DNA of 64,000 bases from Polyodon spathula. Its lineage: Eukaryota > Chordata > Actinopteri > Acipenseriformes > Polyodontidae. Shown here in pieces: positions 1 to 12,399 of the stretch (position 1 is its first letter; each line of letters begins with the position of its first letter). Below the pieces are notes generated by a model. It saw only the letters and a list, made by a program, of their open reading frames with translations. It did not search any database and had not been told where the DNA came from. The position numbers and the translations under genes were made by a program. The DNA lies in the NCBI RefSeq assembly GCF_017654505.1, contig NC_054559.1:19761292-19825291 (forward strand), given 5' to 3'.

Positions 1-2300
1 TTTCGAATTTATAACGCAGTGCGTATTTAATTAAAAACAACAAAAAAAGAGACGAACTACTTCAATGAAATTGTAACAGTTATTACAGCAATTAGCAGAG
101 GCTGGATCTATAATTCCATAAGCCCGAGATTCTCGTTTAAATTGTTTATTTTTGTTCAACAACAAAAACTTTTTTTCTGGTCACTTGTTCGTTTGTATCA
201 CGGCTTATTTAAGCATTTATCCACTGGGCAAATGTGCAAGGCATTAAAAATACAGAAGAACGACATTAATATAGGCAGGCCTCTATGTGCCCCTAATTAT
301 TTTAAACACCAATCAACAAACACGCGTATTTACTGAAAGAAAACACAATGCCTTGCCTTAATTCTACCTCGTAAATGCAAGTGTTTTTATTGGGGTTCAT
401 TCTATAATTAGGATAAATAGTTTGCTTAATTTTCTATAGAGTACATGAAAATAAACCAAGTCAAAGCTGAGTGTATATTTTGAATTGACGCTGTTTTTTT
501 GTTTGTTTGTTTATAGTTTTTGCAATTATTCAAAAAGCATCATCTAAATTTATAACCGTTGAATAAGATATTTACTGCTCTCTCGCGACATTTCTATTAT
601 ATTTTGTGATTCATAACTGCCGAGATATTGGAGGTAAAACAAAAAAATAGCTACATCAAACACAATTTAAATTATACATTTGTAGTGTATTTTTTCCCGA
701 AGTAATTTAACTCTCTGTTTTAACGAAACTGAAACATGTAAAATCCAAAAAGGAACAGCTCAATGATGTAACTGAGCCATTGCGAAACTCGGTGACGTTT
801 TCTTCCCCTATAAATAATGAAAACAATATGCAAACATAACGCATTTTCAGTATTAAAAATAACGTTTTGCTTCTGTGGAATGATAAATAAATTGATCTGT
901 TTGCAAATATTGAAACAGTGAGGGATCCGTAAAGTCAGTTTAAAAAAAAAAGCTATACCAATTGAGTTCATAAACATTTTCTTCACTCAGATAAGGAATA
1001 GCTGCTTGTTAGTAACAGGTATAGAGTGGTCATGACCTCAGGAGACATTTGGACAGGGGAAAAAAAACTTTTCAAAGAAAAAGTCGTGTTCTAGCCATAA
1101 TCCGTCAATGTATTTAACTAGCTCTGTATCAAAAAACTGACCACAGAGCGCAGGGAATGTTCAATATCATTGCAGTCCTGCTGAACATGCAAAAAAGCGT
1201 AAAGAGATTGTTCAGTAGTCAGTTTATTTATTTATTTATTTGTCTATCTATCTATTTATTTATCTATTTATTCAAGCGAATTCAATTTGCTGTTTCCCTA
1301 TTGCAGAAAGCAACTTGAAAGCAATTTTGATAGCAACTTAATAATCACTTTAGCCTTCATTCTTTAACCTTTTTTTTTAATTTGTTTATTTATTTTCTTT
1401 TAAAAAAAAAAATAAAAAAAATAAAAAAAACGAACACACAAAACTGTTCCAAAACTATTACGCGCACACACACTTCATTCGCGTAGGCACATCTGCATTG
1501 ACATTCTGGGGCCACTCATTTCAAAGAATCGCAACACTGAAAGCCATTAATTCCCGTGGCGCAGACTTTGATTACTCAACCGAACCCTTTCGAAAACCAC
1601 ACGCAAGTCCACGTCCAAACACACTGCCTTGCCATCAGCTGTTCGTTTTTAAAGTCAGTAAACAGCCTCAGAGAACTCTCTGAGTGGCTTCTAAAAATAA
1701 ATTGTGACTCTCTTCGTCACTTTATCATGTAACCTGCTTGCATTTGCCATAGCTGCAGAAGCCGATTTGCAAAGTGCGCGACTGGAGCAAGTAAATCTGT
1801 GCCTGTTTCTAATATGCAAATAATTTTATGCGGCGTGCGGTGTGCGTGGAGACAGGCTCAGCTTCCTACTTGGTTTTATTTTGTTATAAAGTTTGTATTT
1901 TAGAAAGAAAAGTGACCAGTTTTACTGAATAAAAAACATGCAATGTGACCGTTTTAGGATACACCCTAAATAAAAAATAATACGGGTTGTAATATTCTTA
2001 TTAAATATTTCTAGTCATTATGCATTTGCAAATTGTGAAAGCCAGAAACGTGAAATCTGCTCAGTCACGTTATGTATATTAACAGACTTGCTGTTTTAAA
2101 TAGCTAATAACGAAAATGTTTCTTATTCATTTTAAACAATTTTTTAGTAGTCTTCGCTCGGCTAAAAAGTGTTCTGCGCTTGGAGAGGAGCCGGTGCTGA
2201 AAGGCGCTATGTTACAAATAAAGCGCAGTGCTGCTGCTACCCTTCTGAAAAAAAAAAAAAAAAAAAAAAAAAAACGTCTGTTCTAAAGCTTTTTTTTAAT
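1..2300. other. AT-rich intergenic DNA, no gene recognised
   Basis: No exon with plausible splice sites or familiar protein sequence is visible on either strand. The stretch contains an imperfect TTTA/TCTA microsatellite at about 1,222-1,275, an A/T-rich tract at about 1,370-1,430 and a run of about 25 A near 2,250-2,274. Short open frames here are of chance length and composition. Confidence 0.6.
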
Positions 2301-2309
2301 TATTTTTTA

Positions 2310-2420
2310 TCACTAGAGTCTTTGCGCACGGCCTCCTGGGAGCTCCCACCCATGGTCGGCAGTGGAATAACCTGGACTCGAACCAGCGAACCACGCGGAG
2401 TGCTTTTACTAGATGCGTAA
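2310..2420 (-). repeat. tRNA-derived SINE fragment (candidate)
   Basis: On the minus strand positions 2,374-2,384 read GGTTCGAGTCC, a perfect match to the RNA polymerase III B box (GGTTCGANTCC). It sits in a GC-richer island of about 100 bp within AT-rich DNA. I see no complete cloverleaf and no clear A box, so a SINE head or tRNA-derived relic is more likely than a functional tRNA gene. The family cannot be named without a repeat library. Confidence 0.4.
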
Positions 2421-2628
2421 TTCGGGAGCCCATTTTTCTCATTCGACTGTGGTACCTTTAGAAATACTAATTTAAATTCAACGACAAACGTTTCGCCTAC
2501 CTCAGCAGTATCTTTGGGTTCAAAGCATGACATTGGCTGCAAAGCATGTCAGTCATTAGGGGAAGGGCCTGACAGGGAAATGGGGTCACAACAGAGGGGG
2601 TCTGGTTGCCCTGCACTCTACCTATGCC

Positions 2629-2766
2629 CAAGGGTGCTGGAACTAGGGGTGCTGGGGGTGGTGCAGCATCCCCTTGGCTTTGCATGGCTTCCATCATAGA
2701 CAGGGGTTACAGTTTTGTTCAATGGCTTTCAGCACCCCCACTTCAAAAATGATTCCAGTGCCACTG
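2629..2766. mobile_element. hAT-type MITE (138 bp)
   Basis: The ends are imperfect terminal inverted repeats: the left end reads CAAGGGTGCTGGAACTA and the reverse complement of the right end reads CAGTGGCACTGGAATCAT. The flanks carry an 8-bp direct repeat, CCTATGCC (2,621-2,628) and CCCATGCC (2,767-2,774), with one mismatch. Terminal CA...TG and an 8-bp target-site duplication are typical of hAT transposons. The 138-bp length rules out a transposase gene, so this is a non-autonomous copy. Confidence 0.65.
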
Positions 2767-2774
2767 CCCATGCC

Positions 2775-5600
2775 TGAGACAGGAAGGTGGGTCAGCCAGG
2801 AGGAGGCAGTATGGAGGTGTTTAGAGTTGTTTCCATGTATTCTTGAAAGCTCCAATCAATGACGCTAACAAGGCCCTCTGGTTTCCCACCACTGGGGTTC
2901 TATGTTCCAAAACAATCAAGCGATTGTCTCCCGTTGGTTTTCCGATTGCTAAAGCATTCTCGGCTGTCACTCGAGTGCCGCCACCTCTACTGAAGTGATT
3001 GAGTGAAATGTCAGGGCACTGCTGGCATTGCCTGGCAGCAGCAGCGGCAGCATTGCCAGTAACCCTGTTAGCTTTCCACTTCATTTACTCAACTTCAGCC
3101 TGCATCCTATTGGAAACACTCAGACTGGGGGCTGGGGAGGGAACGAGAAAGGAGATAGTTCAATGTATACTTCAATCACGCAATTCACCAAGTTCCACAG
3201 TACTTTAAAAAATGTCTCAGGCTAATAAAAATAAATAAATCTTAACTGTCGTTCACATCCCCATGCTCTCTATAGCAGGTCTCATTTTAAAAACAAAGAG
3301 CTGTTAATGAAAGAGATGTTTTAATGCCTTGCTTTCAAGTAGCCCTTCACCTCCTAGGTTATTTCACCTGTGTCCTCCCTCCCTCATAACTCAGCCACTT
3401 CTGACTCGCAAACTTGGCACCCGCAGTGACATGCTTTTGAGCACTGACAACACGGGCGAGATGATATGATCTAGGAAGTGCCACGGTAACAGTCTACCTG
3501 AAAGTAAGGCACATAAGCTTGACGTAAATACACATTATCCAGGGCTTCTTTCAAACCTGCAAGATTCATAGTGAATGGAACTGTACGGCAAGACAATTTG
3601 TGGAATTGTTTGATTAGCTAGAACTTTTTTAACCCCTTATGGTACACAAGGAATGGAACGGTGTGCTGCCCAACCTCGGCACCGTATCATCCTTGAGGCT
3701 GTTGGTTTGCGTTCATCCTCATTGTGAGTTGTGGATCTGTGGTCCCTGTTTTCGTCTCTCAGGGTGACTGTGGACACCCCTAGCCACACACTAAAGGGAA
3801 GCAGCATCACATCTGGGTCGGTTGTTGTTTGTGTGACACGTGGAGGTCGTAAGCGGTCTACCGCAGCGTGCAGGGCAGCGCCAGGATTTTAGTCTGAAAG
3901 CCTTTCAGCACTCTATTACATACCGCTCTTTGAGGGGATCTCTTCAATTAGGAAGAGAATAAACCAGGCACAGATTACATCCAACCTCCAGGACGCATTC
4001 CTCCACTGCGGCTTCACACATCTGCAGGGGTAAGCAGTTTTTTTTGCAAAGAGGGAAAGAAAAAACATATAAGCAGCGTGTTGAAATAAGGGTGTGGGAA
4101 CGAGATCTGAAGGTTTCAGATCCATAGAGCTGAGCCAACATTCTGCAAAGGGCAATCAGAACCGACCTGCCATGTGCCACGCTCAACCATTGCTGTTAGA
4201 AGTGACATGAGGAAAGGAGAGCCCTGTGCCATAGTCCAGTACAGAGACAGACAGTATATTACACTCTATACCCTATAGAACGTATTCTGCTTCATAAAGT
4301 TGAATGAAACCTGCTGGATGATGTTACGTTAACACATTGAATTACATAACGATTTTTGTAGTTTTCCATATACTTAAAATGCCAGCAATGGTCCTATTTT
4401 AACGATTTAACATTGTCAGAATTTATGTCCTCTACTATTTAGGTCACCTGAAGAGACCCCAGTATGTTGCATCATTGTTTTCCAACGCAAATAAAAAAAA
4501 ACTGGTAACCTCATGAACTCCAAAGTGACACCATTAAAAGTTGCCTTGCGTTTCCTGACTCTTAAGAACGAAAGTGCAAGACAGGAGTGTGTCTTTAACA
4601 TCAGTGCCAATGTGAAATAAACAAAAGAAAACAGCCCGGAGCAGTGGAATTACACACTGGGAAAAGCTGGGGAACTTTCCAAAACAAAAGCAACTAGAAA
4701 ACTTTTGGAAACTTTTCCAGAGACAAGCTGCCAAACGATTCAGGCCAAGTTCCTTCTCCCCCCTTTTTTTTAAATTTTTTTTAACACGTTGCCTATGTGA
4801 ACGTTCAGTAAGTGCAAATTGGGTGCAATTTTCTCAATTTGGGTCATTTCTAGTATATTATATTCAGCCTTGGGCTAAGGCAAGCGACCCCACAGCGCAC
4901 AACTGGTTTAAATAATGCTGTGGGGTTTTTTATTCTGCAGTAGATAGAGGCTATAAAATGAACTGGGAAAAGCATGAAATGAGGTCACATCTGTTTTGTT
5001 TACACTTGTTCAAAGTCTAAGTGTTTATCTTTTTTTTATTTTATTTTTTGTTATTCATTTCAGCTGATTCTGAAGATAACCACGACACAAAACTGAAAGA
5101 AGCAGGCTCATGTCCCAGGTTTTTATTTGTGTATTTTTACAGTATGTTTGAAAGGAGGAATTCTTAATGATGTTTGAACTTTGACGATCCATTTTCTCAC
5201 TGATCTGAATTCGCTTTGAAAGTGCTCCTGCCATCATCTGACCCCACACAGTCACAAACACAGCAATAGAAGTGAGATTGTTGCACAGGAAGTGGAACTA
5301 TAGTGTTGTAGCAGACACATTCTTTCAGAATTCAAACACATATTATAATATTCTCTAACTAGGAACTAGCTGACAAATTATGCAATTTGTACTGTATTAC
5401 AGTAAAGCTCACAGAAGTCAAATAAACCAGGTGCCTCGTGAACTGACCTCACAAAGATGTAATCTTTCAATCCACAAAACATACCTGAATAAACTGTTAT
5501 ACACATTTATATTGAGATATCAGGAATAGTAAGGCTATATAAAGCACAGCCGGAGCAAGCAAGAATAGTCAATACAAAAAAGGATAGTGCAATGGGTAGG
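2775..5600. other. Intergenic DNA, no gene recognised
   Basis: Nothing coding is convincing here. A segment near 3,630-3,680 (TTAACCCCTTATGGTACAC and following bases) recurs in altered form near 12,797, suggesting a dispersed repeat. A small acceptor-like site and short frame on the minus strand near 4,020 were considered and not accepted as an exon. Confidence 0.5.
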
Positions 5601-5608
5601 ACAAAACC

Positions 5609-6680
5609 AGAACAAGCACAGTGCACAAGAGCAGAAGAGTGCACAGAACATGCACAGTGCACAAGAGCAGAAGAGTGCACAGAACATGCACAGTGCACAA
5701 GAGCAGAAGAGTGCACAGAACAAGCACAGTGCACAAGAGCAGAAGAGTGCACAGAACATGCACAGTGCACAAGAGCAGAAGAGTGCACAGAACATGCACA
5801 GTGCACAAGAGCAGAAGAGTGCACAGAACATGCACAGTGCACAAGAGCAGAAGAGTGCACAGAACATGCGCAGTGCACAAGAGCAGAAGAGTGCACAGAA
5901 CATGCGCAGTGCACAAGAGCAGAAGAGTGCACAGAACATGCGCAGTGCACAAGAGCAGAAGAGTGCACAGAACATGCACAGTGCACAAGAGCAGAAGAGT
6001 GCACAGAACATGCGCAGTGCACAAGAGCAGAAGAGTGCACAGAACATGCGCAGTGCACAAGAGCAGAAGAGTGCACAGAACATGCGCAGTGCACAAGAGC
6101 AGAAGAGTGCACAGAACAAGCGCAGTGCACAAGAGCAGAAGAGTGCACAGAACATGCAACAAGAGCAGAAGAGTGCACAGAACATGCACAGTGCACAAGA
6201 GCAGAAGAGTGCACAGAACATGCACAGTGCACAAGAGCAGAAGAGTGCACAGAACATGCACAGTGCACAAGAGCAGAGGAGTGCACAGAACATGCACAGT
6301 GCACAAGAGCAGAAGAGTGCACAGAACAAGCACAGTGCACAAGAGCAGAAGAGTGCACAGAACATGCACAGTGCACAAGAGCAGAAGAGTGCACAGAACA
6401 TGCACAGTGCACAAGAGCAGAAGAGTGCACAGAACATGCACAGTGCACAAGAGCAGAAGAGTGCACAGAACATGCACAGTGCACAAGAGCAGAGGAGTGC
6501 ACAGAACATGCACAGTGCACAAGAGCAGAAGAGTGCACAGAACATGCACAGTGCACAAGAGCAGAAGAGTGCACAGAACATGCACAGTGCACAAGAGCAG
6601 AAGAGTGCACAGAACATGCACAGTGCACAAGAGCAGAAGAGTGCACAGAACATGCACAGTGCACAAGAGCAGAAGAGTGC
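5609..6680. repeat. 36-bp minisatellite, about 30 tandem copies
   Basis: The period is 36 bp and the array spans about 1,070 bp. Each unit contains AGTGCACAAGAGCAGAAGAG followed by TGCACAGAACATGC, with two GTGCAC palindromes per unit. Copies differ at a few sites only: CAC/CGC, ATG/AAG and AAG/AGG. One copy near 6,156 has a 6-bp deletion. The period is a multiple of three and the unit has no stop codon in any of the six frames, so all six frames are open across the array. The resulting long open frames (about 365-385 codons) are repeat artefacts, not genes: they lack splice context and have no non-repeat domain. Confidence 0.95.
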
Positions 6681-6699
6681 AGTCAGCCCATCAAGGCTG

Positions 6700-8431
6700 G
6701 TCCCTTCCTAGCACATGTTAGTCCTTACTAAGGGGATTAAATAAGGCCAAATCAAATAGTGTTTTTTTTTATGTTCCAAGTGTTTTAAATATTGCCACTT
6801 CACCTGGAGTCAGGGTCAGGGTTCATGTGCAGTCAAAGTCAGGGTTCATGTGCAGTCAGGATTGGGGGGGGGGGTCCATTAATTTTTTCAATTTCTTTTT
6901 AAAATCAATTCCCCATTCCTTCGCGAGAAATTGGAATTGATCTTTTCGAGCCACCATAAAAGGCTCGTTTTGACAGAAATACAGCCTATAGCAATTCTGA
7001 CCAAAGACGTGTTGGAATTGATTCAAAGGAAATTAGAATGCAGCCGGTCGTTCAGCACCATTCTGGGTGTGTTTCCCTCTGCAAACTGCACCCTGCAGTG
7101 ACGAGACTTGATAAATAGAACCATTGTCTCGCTCTTAAGAATTAACCTAGGCGAGAACGCCGCAGGTTAGATGTCTGACTCTATCAACAATGGCGTCTCG
7201 GGCCTCCAAACCCCAGTCTAGATTATCGTGGTGCCCCACCTCGTGAGACTGGCTCCCCTGTGTACTGTAGCACTGTGAGACTGCACTATAAAAGGACATC
7301 CAGGCTGCTTGCTTGGCTTGTTCTGCAGCAGTGAGCTGGTCTGAAATGCCTTCCAGACTGCTGGCGTGATTCCAGGCGTTTCATTCTCGTCTCCCGTTGA
7401 AGACAATGAAAGAGATCAATGACAGTAACTGTGACTAGCATGAATTGGAAATGGTTTCTTCTGGTTTAATGTTTAAGTGCCTCACAGTATCACCGTTCAT
7501 CTGATTTTCACCTGATTTGGTTTTGCTTGTTGAATAAACAGCACTACAGGAACAGCTCTGAGCATGGCACACCGGGGCTGCAATTTTCCATTCTTCCTCA
7601 GCTGTGAAGCAAGCACCGCAGTGTTAAAACTCTTAAGAAGCTAGGTGAAGTGGACAAACGTTTGGTTATTTGCCCATGTTACAGTGCTAACCTGCTGTGA
7701 GCCCAGTCCCTTCAGCGCTGAGCAATGTAAGCTGCAGCTGCATCGTGGCATGCAGGAACACATGCTCCAGGTACCTGGCGTTAAACATCTCAATTTGTCT
7801 ACATGGCAGGACTGGATTTGCAGTTGAATGTTTGTTAATGAGGCCTGACTACTTACAGCTTCACAACTGGAAACCAAAAACATGCGTTCCTGGCTGCAGT
7901 CTTTATTGCTTCTGCCTCCGCTGTCCTGTGTGTTTATGAATATTTTATCCAGGACCCATGCAGCTCAATGCCTGGAGCCACAGTTTAATAGGAGATTGCA
8001 TTACTCTATATTCAAAAAAAGCCGCTTAAATGGCTTGAAGTGATAACCCGAATGATTGCTCAGATGGGAATGGTGCAAACAGGGAGAGGTGTAATTCACA
8101 CATGGTCTCTCTGTCTGTAGCCCCCGAAATCCACAGCAATATTTGACATGCTTGTTATTTTCACCAATCTATTGCTGTACTAGAATACAACACTCGTTTG
8201 AGATCCCTGTTCCTATATCGTGTATCCAAGGCCTGACTTGAATTTTAAAGGATATGTTAAAACGCTTATGTTTAACAGCCCTAAATCTACAGCAGCAGCA
8301 TGATATTGAGACTCGGCATAACTGATGACTGAATGGCATGGATAGGTTTGATTTACTGCAGTACAAATCAGTCTGGGACGGTTCTGAATTCTATTTTAAT
8401 GCAGACTTGCACTGTGAACAATTCTGTTTGA

Positions 8432-8469
<38 letters not shown>

Positions 8470-11400
8470 TTTCATATTTTCAATATAAAAATGAAAAAAA
8501 ACAGTACCAGATGTGAAACATATTTAAATAAATAAATAAAAGTATGGGGTGGAAATCAGAAATGGTGTTACGCTGCCCTCTAGTGGAGATAAATAATACA
8601 CCGCTCTCTTGCCTGTATTCGTTGTGCTTGGCTTTAAAGCTGGGCAACAGCTCACCTCTTCCTCTTGGAAAACGATTTCTTTATAAAAGTTTATAAGAGC
8701 AATGAGTAAAACCGAACAAGAGTTCAAGGTGGCGCGGAAATTCACATTATACAAAATGCATTATTAATTTTATTCATGCATGTTGCCCACTGCCAGGAGG
8801 AACGGCTAGTGCGTGACAGGGTTCACGTGCCCAGCATGGAGAATGTGAACATCTGGGAATCTGACTTTACCAGCTGCTGGTTTCATCAAAATACATAGAA
8901 AACACAAGAATAGTGAAGATTGCAGTTGTTATGGAATATTACTGACACCTAGTGGTAGCTTTTGGAATGGCTGTAATTTTGTGATTTATTGTGCGTTAAT
9001 GCACAATGTGTCATGAACAGATATTTACTTCAGTTAGTTCAATCGTCCTGTAATTACATTAGTATTACTGGTGCTCATTATAAATGTTAGTATTCACATG
9101 CCTTTATGTATTTAAACCAAAGAGTAGGCACTAACCTGTCCCTCTGCAACACTCTGCCCCCAGTGGATAAATGAAGTTCAACAGTAAGAAAAAGCAACTA
9201 GAACAAGGTCAAACTGCAATGGAGCGCAATTGGATAATGGGAAGGTATTTTGGAATGAAATATTATGATTCCCACAGTAGGGAAAGCAGAAGCATTCTAC
9301 AGCACATCTGGAATTTCCAATGCACTCACTCTCTCTGTGCTCTTACCCATTCAGACAGGCTCACTTAGTGCTCACTCTTAATCAGAGTCTGCCAGTTCAT
9401 TACAGCAGCGAATCAATCCTCAGCACCACTTAGCTTCGACTTAAAGGAAATCCTCTTTTCAAAGTGCTGCTGTCCCTTTGATTAAGTTCTTGTTTGATTT
9501 CCTTAATCGTGTCAAAGATTGGATTTTGGAAACTAAAACAGACGCAAGGCTGCTGTGTGTGCTTGCCTGTCTGCAGGCGGCTAGTAACACTTCCCCCCCT
9601 GGTCACACTGCCCCATATTCTGCTTCATATGTTGAGATGCGCTGCAAGACAAACTCTCATGGCCTTCAGACGGTCTTGCATATTCGGTTTCACCTCATGG
9701 TCTTTGGAGCAAACATAATGACATTCAACCATGATAAATTGCAGCACTACATGCATGTGACAATACACCGACCGCATAATCTCACAAACATGTGATGGGG
9801 TTCGTACTTGGGCATACACTGTTTCCAGTGAAAATGCAGCTACTCCTTTGGTTTCGTAAGCCTGTGTCTGAGAACAAGCGCCCCCTGCCTGCAGATAAGT
9901 GTAAATGCATGTTTATAAACAGACTTTCCTGCACACCAGCACGGTGAGCTGAGACAGTAACATTGATAAAAGGCCACTTTAAAGCCTTGCAGTTGGATTT
10001 CTGATGGTGTGCCACTGTTCTCTTTCTCTTCCACTCTTATAGACCCCTTTACAGGCCTGTGCGATTACCTCACGTAGAAGCGTGCTCTCATTGCAGCTGT
10101 GTGATCACAGAGTATATTTCATTCAGAAATAATGTAGTCTTCTCCAAGCTGTGTTGCAGCTCTGGGTGTTTATGAACTTAGCCGGACAAGGGTTCTTGGG
10201 CCTGCGTGATGGGCGTACCGTTTGAAATTTGGACGGGGTAGTGGGAAGCCCTCTCAATTTGGACAAGGTGGGGTGTTGGATTAAGCAGCCTTTCTGGAGC
10301 GTGACCGTAACCAAGCTCCCCTCCAACATCTGGCACTAAGACAGGATGGCCAGCAGCATGCGAGGAAGAGGCAGTCCCACAAAGCAGGGTGTTCAACAGG
10401 GCCTCCAGCAGGAGCAGGAACTTCACTGCCTTTTATTAAAACTGCACCCTTTCAAACACCCACTCAAAAGGTCTTCTTTAGAAAGGCTTATTACCGACCA
10501 CCAAGAATCTTTCCATCCAATCCTTATTCCTCTTTTCAAAAAGGCAACAGACTAAAGAAAGGCAATTAACAGAAATAAATCTAAAGTAAGACGCATGCTT
10601 ACCTCTCCAGTACAGAGCTACGGAGCTCGGCTGTTATATTTACCCATTGCTCCAGACGTCAGTACAATATCCTGATTTGGGGGTACGTTTCAAACCACAC
10701 ATGTGTTCAACACCAGAGACGTGCCGTTTTAAAAACTGAGCCAGACAGCAGTTTGTATGATTGTGTTATGATTAGTTTGGGGTTTTAACGAGGTTTAATT
10801 ATCAAGTGCTTTAAACAGAGCGCGGGCGGTTAATGTGAAGAGATAAGGGGCCCAAATCTGGGTTAATATTGAACAAGAAAAAAAATGAAACTCGTTACAG
10901 ATGAACAAATAAGCAATGGGAATTGCACACCTGAGCAAACAGTCTCCATTTCAATAAAAAAAAAAAAAAAAAAAAAACACACTCCAAGTGTTCACGTCTG
11001 TTATTCGCACAAACCTTGCCAAACTTCACATTCTTCTTCCTGTCGCGGTTGCACGGCTGCCTATTGGCGACACCTGCTGGACCGCGGTGGAACTGAGGCT
11101 CAGTTTTCACCTGCCAATAAAACTCTGCCGCGGATCAATCAATCAAACAAATCTAAATTAAAAAGAGCCAGAACACAAAACTTCTGTCCTGAGTTTTAAA
11201 CTCTCCTTGATGAAGCACTGACATTCTTTTTATACCACACAGAAAGAGATGGTCGAAATCAAACCAGTTGCAATGCCTGCTGATTCACTTAGCCAAAGAC
11301 ACAGAGGAAACACCTGCACAAAAGAAACCGGGATGACCATCAGGGAATTACTGTTATGCGTTTTGAACATTCCCATACAGAAGCAAAATGTGCTCGCCAT

Positions 11401-12230
11401 TTCTATACAAATAATAAACAGATTTATGATTGAACTGCAACAGGATGATACAACTGTTATATATTACATGTCAGAAATGCAATTTTTCTAAGAAGTAACT
11501 GAGGGGAAGTTTTACATAATACAGGTGTTTTTAATTATGATTTTTCTTGTAATCCCTGCATGTGTGTGCAGTTGTGAAGCTGGCTTCCATCTCACTCAAC
11601 AGCAATAAACTTGTTCAGAGTTCTTATATGTGGTTAAGTTATAAGGCAACTGAACACTGAAATTTACACCATGCTTTGCCTGCATGTGTGAATTCTATAA
11701 TGAGAAAGGCACTCAAAACAGACCCAGAAATCAAAGAGAGGCACTTACAGGGGTGGGAATGAATGATCAAAGTGACACAGCACTTCTTTTTTTTTGGAGA
11801 TTGTAATAGGGGTGAACATTCTATCTGGTTGGTATTACAGGGCCATAGCTATTACACTTAGGGGTAGATTCAATCAAAAAATACAGCACCTGTGTTATTT
11901 CTAGGGCTCCATTCATTAAAATTGTCCAGAGGGGACGTATTTCACATTAAAGACAGTACACAGGTGAAGGCACTAGTGAAAACGCTTGTCTACTTCTACC
12001 CCACCTTGCTAAACCACAGCTGGAACATAGAGTTCCAGGTCTACTGAAATGGCACAGTGTGTCTAGCAGATAGGTGCCACTGGGCAAAAAACAGATGAAC
12101 GCAAACGAAAAGGCAACACACTGCCAAAGTGACGTGGGCAATCTGGTTCAAATCTAAACACACTGCAGTGCAGCACAGCAAATAATCGTCCCACGCTGGA
12201 AATCACCAGGGATTAGTGACTGGGCTGTTC
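6700..12230. other. Intergenic DNA, no gene recognised
   Basis: No exon is supported. The stretch holds a short G run near 6,870, a run of about 26 T at about 8,436-8,463, a CTCF-like site near 8,573 and an A run near 10,956-10,977. Open frames of 60-105 codons lack splice sites or family resemblance. Confidence 0.5.
8573..8586 (-). promoter_or_regulatory. CTCF-like motif
   Basis: The minus strand reads CCACTAGAGGGCAG, matching every position of the core CTCF consensus CCASYAGRKGGCRS. CTCF marks insulators and loop anchors, but this motif is also carried by dispersed repeats, so occupancy is inference only. Confidence 0.4.
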
Positions 12231-12235
12231 AGGGT

Positions 12236-12317
12236 GGGAGATAGATAGAAAGATAGATAGCATAGACAGACAGACAGACAGACAGGCAGACAGGCAGACA
12301 GATAGAGATAGATAGAG

Positions 12318-12390
<73 letters not shown>
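12236..12390. repeat. (GATA)n microsatellite with GACA/GGCA variants
   Basis: About 155 bp of tetranucleotide repeat. A variable left part contains GACA and GGCA units, followed by a nearly pure (GATA)n block from about 12,316. On the minus strand it reads as an open frame of Tyr-Leu-Ser-Ile repeats, which is an artefact. Confidence 0.95.
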
Positions 12391-12391
<1 letters not shown>

Positions 12392-12399
12392 ACAGGTGC

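Noticed and set aside
2374..2384. A functional tRNA gene on the minus strand
   Set aside because: The B box is perfect, but no A box at proper spacing or acceptor stem could be found.
3916..4186. Short minus-strand frames with a CCTGCAG acceptor-like site near 4,020
   Set aside because: No downstream donor consistent with conserved protein; probably non-coding.
5507..6731. Six overlapping open frames of 365-385 codons
   Set aside because: They are the 36-bp minisatellite read in each frame; unit length divisible by three and absence of stops explain them all.
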